From Adiantum capillus-veneris (lineage: Eukaryota; Streptophyta; Polypodiopsida; Polypodiales; Pteridaceae), in the NCBI GenBank assembly GCA_014529385.2, contig CM043952.1, positions 60,904,119 to 60,964,118 of the forward strand: a stretch of 60,000 nt of DNA, in the 5' to 3' direction. This document shows positions 9,969-19,740 of the stretch, in pieces. Within the stretch, counting starts at the first letter, position 1. Each line of letters opens with the position of its first letter. A program made the position numbers and the translations under genes. The notes under the pieces were generated by a model. That model worked only from the letters and a program-made list of their open reading frames with translations. It had not been told where the DNA came from and did not search any database.

Positions 9969-10853
9969 ACCTCTTGTGTCCTCCCACATAGGGAATGCTC
10001 AAGTCATAGAGCATTAAGCTCGATGTCTTTCTTTCACAAACAAAGTTTGCGATCACCTTAAAGAAAGTTCTTGTTTCAGGCCGTCGCTCAACGTAGGCGG
10101 ACGGTTCCAATCCGAAGATTCTTTGTGCACGGCGGCACTTCCTTCCAATCTTTTCCTCCTGCGAGTTATTACCACCAGCAGTGATTTCCCGACGCCCATT
10201 AGCGTCTCTTCCTTGAAAAATCATAAAAAATGATTCACCTTGCGAGCATCAATGACGATTTGCAAAATCTTAGGTAGATAGGATTCTAGCCATAGCATTT
10301 TTTGAACGTACGTTCAAACCCGGTTCACAATAGAGCGAACCTTCTTTGATTCTCAGGGATGTTCTCCCATATGTAATTCTTACCATTTTGAAACGATTGG
10401 CGAGCTATATTCTTACGAACAAAATAGTTTGAATTTATTCCAGCAGCATGTAAATGCTACTTAACCTTCTCATGGAGAAACATATACCGCAACCAAAAGT
10501 GTCTACTGTAATGGTAAAGGCACATAGCGTACTCAATGATCAACGACCATCGGAAAACCTCTTCTCCGTAGAGAAACTCAAATTCCTTCTACCAAACACA
10601 TCTCAAATAGAGATTCTCGTGTCGGAATATTCTTGCGCGCAAAAAGGCGCTCAAGAGAGTATAACAAACTCTCGTCCAGTTCCTTGGCATAGGTCTGCAT
10701 CTTCGTGTGTTATCTATGTACTCAAAAGTGTACATAATTCTTAAGCTGTGTTAGAGTTTCGGTGAACCTGAGAAATTACCTTCCCTTCGTAAGATCCTTA
10801 GAGCGAAGACGCTCAACTTGACGATCACTTGGCTCGATCTTAGAGCAAAACCT
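9969..10853 (-). pseudogene. Minus-strand LTR-element debris, left of the DNA transposon
   Basis: Short coding-like blocks remain on the minus strand in different frames, for example YAKELDESLLYSLERLFA near 10640 and RRAQRIFGLEPSAYVERR near 10110, separated by stops. The style matches the minus-strand debris at 28543-30353, and the DNA transposon lies exactly between them. I infer that one older element was split by the transposon; the family is not identified. Confidence 0.35.
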
Positions 10854-10886
10854 GCATTAGGGGAATTTTGAGGTCACTTTTGTGCC
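10854..10886 (+). repeat. Left terminal inverted repeat
   Basis: Begins GCATTAGGGGAATTTTGAGG and ends TTTTGTGCC. Its reverse complement matches 28510-28542 at 32 of 33 positions. Confidence 0.85.
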
Positions 10887-11182
10887 CTGTAAGAATATGT
10901 AGAGAGAGAATATATACTTTATTTAAAAAATAGTGAAATGTTTGTAAAAAGGTGAGTTTGCGTCCTTTTTACCTCCACCAAAACATGTCATTGTCAAATC
11001 TTTCTAGGATCTTTCGTATTCTAAAAAATACTCCCTCCAAAACTAACGAAAACGTCAGTTCTGGCCCAAAATTCAAAATTTCCAAAAGCTGAAACAAACA
11101 TTTTCTGTGTCGTCTTCTTCCTCGTATCTGCACAGCTTTTTCCTATAGTACTATCTCTGACAAATACTGTTAACAGACTTCC

Positions 11183-13916
11183 ATGAGGAAGAGAAGGAGC
11201 TTATACCATCTACACATTGAGCTAAATGAAGAATATTGTCCAGTGCGCAAGAGAAACAAATGTGCAGAGGTGTCCTCGTCCATATTTGAAGCAATGCGGC
11301 AAGATCAAAAAAATCACATTGATCTCTGGACTGATGGAAGATTGTATCCAGTGGACCCAATGACAAAGAGCGCTCCCCCATTCTCAAATTGTTCATCTTT
11401 GATAAAATTTGTGGGTGATGGTCAAAGAGGGTTGCTGGGTTATACACAAAGTCTTGCGGCAAAGAGAGATATTCTTAAGTTAGAAGATCATTTGACCAAA
11501 CAAATGATAAATACTCTTAAACAACAACTTGAGGAATGTAAAGAGAGCAACGAAAAGCTACAAACTCAGCTCAAACAAGCTAGAAGCAAGAATACAATGT
11601 TAGGAAACAGACAAAGAGAAAAGAAGTTAAAGAACATTGAAGCCTTGAGACGTGGTGGAGGAGGTTGCAGCAGGAGAATGAGAGCAGCAAGGTATTGTTA
11701 TTTTATATGATTCTGCTTATGCTTATTTTATATGATTCTGCTTATGTTAGGTTGTTAATCTTTTTGTTAAGTTGTATTATGATTCTGCTCCACATTATTA
11801 TGCTCATGTTATTGTTATTATGCTATTGTTCTTTATTAAATGATTAATATTCAGTTAACTTTAATTTAGTTTGTTTATTTTGTTGGTGTCATTTGGACAA
11901 TAATCAGTTAATTTTGTACCTTTTGATTTAGGACTTTGCTACAACCAAACTCTGCATCAAACATGGAAATGGCAGCTAACCATTATTGTGATGTTTTACC
12001 TCTCAAGGTTGCCAAAAAGATTTTCACAGAGAAGAAGTTTAAAAAGGCAAAGGAGCAGTGCATTGAGGGATTTTTGCAGAGCTCTTGCTTGGACAAGGAG
12101 GATGTGCAATATACTATGGATAAGGTAGGCATTAGCAGAGATGGTTATAGCAAGCTGTTCAGAAATATGAAGTCAAGGTTAAAGCAATGTAAGGTCAGGT
12201 CCTCTTTGCTTCCAAAGCCATCCATTGTGCAGCAGGCAAGGAAAAAGATCAATGAGAGGATAATGGAGATGTTGGGTGAGCCTCACCACATTCATGGTAC
12301 CTATCATGGTAAAAAGAGGGATCTTCAATTTGACGAGTTCAATAATATTTTCCTTGACTTGAAGACACTTCAGAAGGAAATGATCAGATTCTATGAGCTG
12401 GAGCATACAGAAGCAAATGGTGTTGTCAGTTTTGTGATAAAGCTTGATGAATGTGAGATTGTTAAGAACAGAAAAATTGAGAGGATTTCCATAACTTTAA
12501 TGAACAGAGCATTGAAACCGAAGGATACCAAGTACTTCAGCGTGCAATCGGAGAAGAATGTCTGGTGGCTAGGTGCTTTTGAAGTAGAGAGTGAAGACTT
12601 TGATGTTCTGGATTGGGTTTTCCATCAAACAACAATACCCGAAGTCATTAATGCACAAGAATTAGGGGAAGAGCTTGAAGTTGAAGGGTTTGGAAGTTAC
12701 AGGGTGGAATGGCACATGGGAGGAGACCTTAAAACCCTTAAATGTATGTACAATGTCTCCAAAGGAGCTATGGCAAAGAGCCCTTGTCTGTATTGTATGG
12801 CATCAGCAAAAGAATGTAATCCTGCAAATTGGAACAAAGCACCCACTAGGCATACTCAAGATCCAAACATCAAAGCAGTTTTAAATATTCCACTTGCTAA
12901 TGTCCACATATGCACTCTGCATGCTCTTTGCATAATTGTGGAGGAAATTGTACATCTGTATGTGGGGTTTGCCTGGAAGTTACAGTCAAAAGCAGCTAGA
13001 GATGCTGCAATCAAATGTATTGAAAGGGTTTTATCAGAAATTGGCCTTCACAGTGGTAAAGTTAAGATTGAAACAGACCTGAAGAGGTCTTCAAATGGAA
13101 ACAATGTGCCTAGAAAGGTATCTGTTGGTGGTGTGAAGGCCAGAGCTTTCCTAGGGTTTCATGGCAAACTAGGAAAGGTAAATGCCAAGAAGGGTTCATC
13201 CAATGTGAAGTATAACCAGTGGAAAGCTCTCCACAATGCCATCAAAGATCATGGTCTTGAAGGTACATCAAGAAACAAAAAGGCAGAGGTATGGGAATCA
13301 CTAGACAAAGTATTTTCCTACTGTGATAAGACATCCTGGGGCAAAAATGATCTGCCAAATTTCAAGAAAGTGCTCAATAACTTCAGAAGTGCAATGAAAG
13401 ATGCTTGGGATCAGAAATTCACACATTACATGGTAAGTTTTTATTTATTTTCTGACCTTTTTAATATGTACATACTTTTAGTTTGGAAGCATATGATTAA
13501 TCTCATACTTACTAATTATTGACACACTTTTACTTTGCCAGCATATAATTTACAATCACACTCCCTGGTTTGTAAAGAGATGGGGCTCCTTGTCCATATG
13601 GTCTACACAAGGCATGGAGAAATCCCATTATCAAGCAAGAACCAAATTTTTCAAGCATACAAGACATGGAGGAGGTGCAGTGAAGGCAAACAGCTTGCTT
13701 GAGGTTTTCCAATGGTTCTATAGACAAATATGGCATAGAACCAGATCAAAAATGACAAAGAAAGCACTACTGAACTCAGATTTAGAAAATGCCTTACACA
13801 GGAACAAGCAGAAAAGACAAAATTCATATAATAGTTCATCTGCAAATGAAAAATTCTTACAATGGCTAGCTACAAGAGAGAGACAAGGTAGAAAGTGGAA
13901 CAAAGTACAGGTTTGA
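11183..13916 (+). CDS. Gene 1: transposase-like protein (3 exons, about 795 aa, intact)
   Basis: Exons 11183-11691, 11932-13432 and 13542-13916 join in frame at GT-AG sites (AAG|gtattg, tttag|GACT; ATG|gtaagt, gccag|CATA), and a TAA precedes the ATG in frame. Residues about 105-160 form a coiled coil; about 185-300 are helical and basic. The core has an acidic block LDECEI (Asp342), GGDLK (Asp435), a C-x2-C pair (455, 458), HICTLHAL (His495, His500) followed by EE, and near the end QGMEKSH (693-699). This order (GDxK, CPxC, LH, QGxEK) recalls a widespread uncharacterised RNase-H-fold transposase group in animals and fungi (memory, not searched). It is the only gene of the element without a stop or frameshift. 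Its stop lies 6 bp from that of gene 2. Confidence 0.75.
11692..11931 (+). other. Gene 1 intron 1
   Basis: AT-rich 240-bp interval bounded by GTATTG and a pyrimidine-rich ...GATTTAG. Splicing keeps the frame (AG|G). Confidence 0.75.
13433..13541 (+). other. Gene 1 intron 2
   Basis: 109-bp interval with GTAAGT donor and TTTGCCAG acceptor, phase 0. Confidence 0.75.
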
Positions 13917-13922
13917 GCAAAG

Positions 13923-15090
13923 TCAGTCTTTTGATGAAGGTACATCAACTTCACCCCTAAACTTCAAAAACTTCTGCTTATTGTAGCCTATCATTTGTCT
14001 CTTGAGGTCCCCAGAGTGGGCAAGCACATAGGATGCCATTGTTGCAAAATAACCAGCTCTAGAACCAGTAAGGCCAGGGAAGAATCCAAAAATTCTAATG
14101 GCTTCCTCCTTTTCCACCAATATTAACTTCTCTAACCCTGGAGGAAGCTGATATAACCAACAACCTTTGCAAGTGCTTTAATTGCAAGCATTGGCAGCAA
14201 TGGTTCTCTTGTAAACTTGTTATGGAATATAATGACAGTCTCTTTGTTGAGCTTCCCAATAAAGTGTCCCAAGCTCTGGTTCCTTCCTAAATTTAAGGGT
14301 CTGGAACCCTTCCCCCTGCCAAGGAATTTGTCTGTGTCCAGTATTTCAATCTGCAAAAATATGTCTTGGTTAATTGTTCAGTACATTAATAAGACAGGGC
14401 AAAATGGTCATTAACATACCTTAGGAGACTCATCCTCCTCAAACAAGGCAGGTTCCCATATATCAATGGATCTAGTTGGCCTTACTTCATAATCTCTGGT
14501 CTTTTCCTCTCCCATATGCTCTATTTTAAGCCTTTTCTGGATCTCATTGAACTCCTCTTTAGAAGGTACACCCTGTTGCTCATATCTCATAACAATGTCC
14601 TGCACATGCTTTCCAACACTTGAGCTGTCAATAAAATTTTCTGCCTTTGTGTCCAAGACTGCTAAGGGGCAAGGTGAGTAATCAATAAATCCTATGTCAT
14701 TAGATCCCCACTCAGCCAAAACTGCCAAAGCATAATCTTTCCTTAGATCAAAAAGATGCTGAATGTCATTCAGCAAAACATATTCCTTTTTGTTAACTTT
14801 GTATGTGGGAAATGTTGTTGTGCAATGCAAAGGATCAACATCTTCATCCTCAATGTCAACATTCTCCACTTTAGTGATGTTTTCTGCTTTAAATTTTGCA
14901 ATGTCCAGCATCTCAGTGCTTTGTAGCTTCTCTTCCTCTTCATGGAACTGCATCTCTATCTCCTCTTTCTCCTGGTCCTCCTCAGCCTGGGAAATCTGCT
15001 TTGGAATCTCTTTGCCCTCTGGTGTTGGGAGTACACTGAAGAAAATGATAAGTCCAAGGTCATAATCTACCAACTGGCAATGCATATTAC
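13923..15090 (-). pseudogene. Gene 2, 3' part (unknown protein), cut by the gypsy insertion
   Basis: Minus-strand exon 15090-14420 and exon 14350-13923 flank a 69-bp intron (AAG|gtatgt ... tttgcag|ATT). The right edge is the ATTAC target duplication; beyond the insertion the gene resumes at 23081 in the same frame. The middle is acidic (QEKEEIEMQFHEEEEKLQ), followed by a mixed region with LFDLRKDYALAVLAEWG and YFATMASYVLAHSGDLKRQM. A one-base deletion near 14148-14158 shifts the last exon; adding that base makes the whole coding length divisible by three (474 aa). No known family recognised. It ends 6 bp from the stop of gene 1, tail to tail. Confidence 0.6.
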
Positions 15091-15666
15091 TGTGCGCTCC
15101 TTGCCGCACTGTCGAAGCAAGGGACTTGCCAATACACCGTGTGCGAGCCACAAACGACTCCAAGCACACAACAAGCCTAAACTAGCAAGCTCAAGAAAAC
15201 AAAGGGTGTGTCACTCACCGCTCTACGCTCGCCTTCGTGGTGGATTCCTCGCCGCGATGAAGAAGAAGCTGCAGTCGTGCCGCACTCAACCGCTTTGCCG
15301 CCGTCGTGCCTTCGTAATGCTCGATCGCACACACACTCTCCCTCTCTCTCTCCCTCACACACACACACACAAGGAGGTGAAGAAGAAGAAGATGGAGATG
15401 GAGCAAGAGCACTCTTCTATGCACAAATGAGAGAATGAGTAAAAATTAGGTTTAGTTGGCTTTTATAGGAGCTCACCCCATTCACACTTGGGCGCCCATG
15501 CTTAACCAACTAATCCCTTGAATGTCCAAGTTAAAGTGCGCTTCTCATCGGCGATCACTCCTACCCTTTTCCTATTGGTCCGACAAGCCCGGTACCTGAC
15601 TCTACCAAATACATAATACACGTCCGTCGTAGGTGATGGGGTGTCCGTGTGCCGTGAGGGTTAACA
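15091..15666 (-). repeat. 3' LTR of the gypsy element
   Basis: Runs TGTGCGCTCC...GGTTAACA on the + strand (TG...CA). A TATA box (CTATAAAAG, minus) is at 15460-15468, and a CA/CT-rich tract lies at 15330-15371. Confidence 0.92.
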
Positions 15667-15680
15667 TGTCCCCCTTCCTG
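15667..15680 (-). other. Polypurine tract next to the 3' LTR
   Basis: Minus strand CAGGAAGGGGGACA directly abuts the LTR. Confidence 0.7.
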
Positions 15681-17276
15681 ATGTAGATTCCGTCCTCGGA
15701 AGCTATTGAGTTGAAGCTGGTTCGTCGAGGTGGAAGAGCATTTGAGATGAATGTCCTTAGCCTTCTTCAGTCACTGCAAAATCAAACAACATTGGCACAG
15801 TAATGGCATTCTCTTAAAAAGCATATGCAATTTTAGGTAGACAAATTGATTGGTCAAAGAATTTCAAACAATTTGTTAGCAATGAACATTAAATTGCAAT
15901 GTAATCAAATGCATAAACAGATGTAAAGGTAGAAAATTAAACAAGTCTGGGGTCTCTAATTTGACGGTCGAAAGGCACTAGAGATCGAATATTAATACCA
16001 TGGGTAAGCTTCTTAATTTTTTGTGGTCAATTAAGTTGTTTAATCGCGAGAGCCAAGTATTGATGTTCGAGGGCTGACTAGAGGTTATATCTAGAAGACC
16101 TTGTAGTTAAGCTACCATAAAAGGAATTTCTCATGAAATCATCGCTTGACTGATTACTTTTTCTTTGACCCCCCAAAGTCTTTTCACATTGATTCAATTA
16201 TGATGTGTGTGCTTATTTTGTATGCCTTGGGTTTTTTGCTTTTCAAGGAAAAGCGTCCACACTGGGAACCTCTAGGGCTCTAGTACCATAGGCAATACAT
16301 GTGAGTGAAGTACCAATTTAAGCCGAGATTTCTCTTCCAGCTTAAAATTTTACATTGTGGCACTTTGATTTTTTTCTTGTTCATTTTCAGCATTTTAATT
16401 TTGTAACTTTGGGGGGTCATATAACACTGTTACCCTCCCCAGGCTCATCACATTAGTAAACTCCCTTTATAATACTTAAGCTAAAGGTCAATAGGGTCAA
16501 GCCCACTAGAAAGCCCTAGTACATTTCATACAATGCTGCCTAAATCGGATTAAGAACCTAAGTAACCATTGCTTATTAGGAAGGCATTCCCCATGGTATT
16601 AAGAGAAGATTTCTAATACCTAGCTTGGTCAAACTAGCTTAGTCGGACTGCTTGATTTTTAAACCTATACAAGTGATTATGACAAAACATTACATTGAAT
16701 TAAATGTTTGATACTAAGCAAATGCGCTGAATATTATGCTACCAATCACAATCAAGGCAGACAATCATGGATGCAAAAAGATAAGGGCAATGCTAATGGA
16801 CAAGAAACACCTGTTTGTGTTGATGGTCGCGCTTGATTTGAAGTGTGAACGAGAGAAAGGTTCCATGAAGGTCCAAATCCTATCAATAGCAACACGCTCC
16901 TGTACACACTAGAAAACAAAAGGAATACCTCCAGGAGGCACATCAGTGGGAAAAGATAACTTCGCTAATCTCTCAACTCTAAAACAGAAACACTCCTATC
17001 GTACTAATCTTACCTACCCTCCATCACTCAAGTGATGAGGATCAAAGGTGTTTTATGGCATAGGTTTCTGTTTCACTGTACCAGATGTGACATGTGCAGG
17101 TCTGAGTCAATGTTTTGACTTTTAATGTGGATACTCGTTTGCTAATTGCTCTTGCTCTTTATTTTTTTGTTTTTTGTGAGTATAAAGCTTTATATGTACA
17201 TTCCCTAAGATCGGAGATTGAGAGGTCAGGGAAAAAGGTTGAGAGGGAAACAAATGAATGATGACTGTCAGCAAAC
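15681..17276 (-). other. 3' untranslated region of the gypsy element
   Basis: 1.6 kb with no plausible coding frame on either strand. It lies between the internal purine tract and the LTR-adjacent one. Confidence 0.6.
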
Positions 17277-17291
17277 ACTCCCCCCTTCCTT
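17277..17291 (-). other. Second, internal polypurine tract
   Basis: Minus strand AAGGAAGGGGGGAGT lies just after the last coding codons and 1.6 kb before the true 3' LTR. It could be a central tract or a relic of a former LTR border. Confidence 0.45.
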
Positions 17292-17589
17292 AGCTAGGTG
17301 GAACAAATCGTTCTTTCTTTCGTACCCAAACTAGCTCGGGAGCGGGTGTGTAGCATTCTGTGATTTTTTTCTTTCCACGATCATTGATTCGTTTTGGAGC
17401 TACGGGATTGGGCTCACTTGGGTCAGGTGATAGGTAAGAGCACAATCTACGTTTTGGCACCCAGATTTTGATCATTTCCTTGATAGTAGCCTTGGGCTTC
17501 CAATAGTCGTTTAGGGATCCATCGCAACATTTTCTTACTTTTCTTGGAGCGAGTGGTACGTTTCTTACAAGGCTTCTGTTTTTTAGCAC
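17290..17589 (-). pseudogene. End of the gypsy coding region in a shifted frame
   Basis: Overlaps the end of the protease ORF in another frame. It continues the theme of that ORF with IKIWVPKRRLCSYLSPDP and ends ELVWVRKKERFVPPS just before the purine tract. I read it as the natural C-terminus moved out of frame by a small indel at about 17450-17500. Confidence 0.5.
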
Positions 17590-19666
17590 TAGCTATGGTC
17601 ACTAAAAAAGCTTTAGGGACCCACTTGTATGTTTTCTTCGTGACATTAGGATGAGTCTTGTCGGAAGCGATATGCATTGCTTGTAGCATATTTAAGGGTA
17701 TAGGCATTTCATCCCCCTCAGGTGTTACCCAGGTCGTCCCCCTATTTCCCCGAGTGTCTATGGTTGATGCTAGGTGGACCCAATCCACATTGTCCGATTC
17801 CGTCATACCCGGTAACACATCCATGTAAGGAGAATCTTGGCCAATGTCTGTATCCTTCTTACAAGTGTAACAATATTGTAGTGGGGCCGAGTGAACTGTG
17901 GTGTCAAAGCGATGATCAATAATGGTTTTACTCCCTAAGGGGTGTACCTTACCAGTCACCAAATCCACTCTAAGGACAGAGTCTTGGAATTGCAAATAGA
18001 CATGATTTTTAGACCAATCGTGAACCATTTGTGCTTCCCTCATGAATGGTCGTCCTAAAATCATTTCATATGACATAAGGTGTTTAGAGAAATCCATTAC
18101 AATGAACGTATGTCGTACCTTGTGTCCTAGAACTTTGATCTTAAGATATTTGAGCATCCCCATAGGTTTGGCTATGGTACCATTTGCCATCTTTACCACA
18201 ATGTTAGTAACACTGAGGCGGGGTTTTCCCATGGATTTCCAACAATCTTTTGTAACGATGCTAACTCCCGCACCACCATCAAGAATTCCCTTTATAGTTA
18301 ATCCCTTGGTAGTGATGGGTAGGGTCGCATTAGACTCGTCGCCTTCAAAATACTGCCCTAATTCGTTAATGGGTACCTCGATCACAGACTCGTGTCCATC
18401 TAAGTCAAGTGATTGCACATGATTTTCCTCATCAATCATAATCGAGTCAGGCCTGTTTGGTTGCACAAACTGCGGTAATCCCGTTCGTAGCTCTCCGTTA
18501 AGGAATGCTCGAAGTGCAAGGAATAACTCAGGATCTCCATACAGCTTTGCTATGATCGTGGTTCGGACCTCAGAAGACATGAAGTCCACTAGTTTGGCAA
18601 CATTCATTGGCGTTTTGCAGGGTGTAGGTCCTTGACTAGGAACTGGTGAGGATGGAATCTCATATTCCTCAATGGCATCAGGTATTCCTTCGTTAAACAT
18701 CCTTTCCAACAAGAAAGGTGTATGCTCACTTTCTGATGTCCTGTCCTCACTCCCTTCTTGGATGATACTAGATATGGCTAACGGTCTATGGTTCATGTGG
18801 GGTGGATGAACTTGCGTGGGAAACACTGTGTCATGAATTTTGACCTGCATGGGTTCTGGTTCTAGTTTCCTTTGAGTCTCCTCCACTAAACCTCTTAGAT
18901 GTTTCACCTGCTCAATCTCGTCTACTGGGTTTGGGTACGTCCCAATTTTCTTTTTACGATTATTCCCTTTTTGCCCCTGCGGTTTATCTTGGGGGTCTTG
19001 GATTGGATTTGGAAACACTTGTGGTGTTTTCAGAGGCTCCTTATGGTTTTCTCTTATTCGGTTTTCATTTGGTTCCATGTTACGGTTTTCTTTGTCGGTC
19101 TTTCTCTTTGTGGTATTGGTTCTAGTCTCCATTGTCTCGACTGAATCTGAATCATCCTCGAGGTCATTCATATACACGGGGTCATCTCTTGTTTCTATGT
19201 TTGTTTTGGAACTTGGCTTTGAATTTTCCGTATTCTGCGACTTCTTCCTTTGTGTCTTCTTTTTCTTTGCTTGGATAACTGAAATGGTATCTCTCTCTTC
19301 GAAGATATGGCCTGGCCCTTGAAACATGGACCGTGTAATCGCATAAGCGGGTGCGACGGGTGGCATTGGCGATGTCACACTAGCAATTTCGACCAAATTC
19401 AGGGGTGTGATTTTAGGCGCATTTGGGTTATAGGGGCATTGGGCAATCAAGTGATCTATGCCACAACGATTACATGTGAGTATTGGCATTGTAGACGTGC
19501 TCCCTTGATTCATTTGCATCTGTGCAACATTCTTTTGCAGCCTAATAGGGCACTCCGCTGCTCGATATGGTCCACCACACTCGTAGCATTGAAGAGGTGG
19601 CCTCCTAGCCTGGGTGTTGATATTTTGACCTCTGGATGCGAGAGCAGCAGCTTGATAAACCGGCAT
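17447..19666 (-). CDS. Gag C-terminus plus retropepsin (non-autonomous gypsy)
   Basis: A 739-codon frame. It starts in the 77-bp duplicated segment with two zinc-knuckle-like motifs: CYECGGPYRAAEC, with Tyr in place of His, and CNRCGIDHLIAQC. A long charged linker (about residues 120-430) follows. The aspartic protease has GILDGGAGVSIVTKDCW near base 18280 as its active site (DGGA for the usual D[ST]GA), a flap-like MANGTIAKPMGM and MILGRPFMREAQ. After the protease come DSPYMDVLPGMTESDNVDWV and MHIASDK, then the tail KWVPKAF...RWIPKRLL. The autonomous relative at 57696 has the same text up to MHIASND and then continues to RT, so pol was deleted here right after that point. Confidence 0.75.
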   Translation of the reverse strand: MPVYQAAALASRGQNINTQARRPPLQCYECGGPYRAAECPIRLQKNVAQMQMNQGSTSTMPILTCNRCGIDHLIAQCPYNPNAPKITPLNLVEIASVTSPMPPVAPAYAITRSMFQGPGHIFEERDTISVIQAKKKKTQRKKSQNTENSKPSSKTNIETRDDPVYMNDLEDDSDSVETMETRTNTTKRKTDKENRNMEPNENRIRENHKEPLKTPQVFPNPIQDPQDKPQGQKGNNRKKKIGTYPNPVDEIEQVKHLRGLVEETQRKLEPEPMQVKIHDTVFPTQVHPPHMNHRPLAISSIIQEGSEDRTSESEHTPFLLERMFNEGIPDAIEEYEIPSSPVPSQGPTPCKTPMNVAKLVDFMSSEVRTTIIAKLYGDPELFLALRAFLNGELRTGLPQFVQPNRPDSIMIDEENHVQSLDLDGHESVIEVPINELGQYFEGDESNATLPITTKGLTIKGILDGGAGVSIVTKDCWKSMGKPRLSVTNIVVKMANGTIAKPMGMLKYLKIKVLGHKVRHTFIVMDFSKHLMSYEMILGRPFMREAQMVHDWSKNHVYLQFQDSVLRVDLVTGKVHPLGSKTIIDHRFDTTVHSAPLQYCYTCKKDTDIGQDSPYMDVLPGMTESDNVDWVHLASTIDTRGNRGTTWVTPEGDEMPIPLNMLQAMHIASDKTHPNVTKKTYKWVPKAFLVTIASAKKQKPCKKRTTRSKKSKKMLRWIPKRLLEAQGYYQGNDQNLGAKT

Positions 19667-19740
19667 TGAAGAGGTGGCCTCCTAGCCTGGGTGTTGATAT
19701 TTTGACCTCTGGATGCGAGAGCAGCAGCTTGATAAACCGG
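19587..19740 (-). repeat. 77-bp tandem duplication breaking gag
   Basis: 19587-19663 and 19664-19740 are identical copies (CATTGAAGAGGTGGC...GATAAACCGG). Because 77 is not a multiple of three, gag and protease, otherwise one frame, are put out of phase. Confidence 0.92.

Noticed and set aside
15094-15430. Small cysteine- and arginine-rich ORFs in the LTRs (both strands, both copies)
   Set aside because: They lie wholly in the LTRs around CA/CT tracts and change frame between the two copies.
14763-15430. Plus-strand ORFs over gene 2
   Set aside because: They mirror the acidic gene 2 exon and then run into the LTR.
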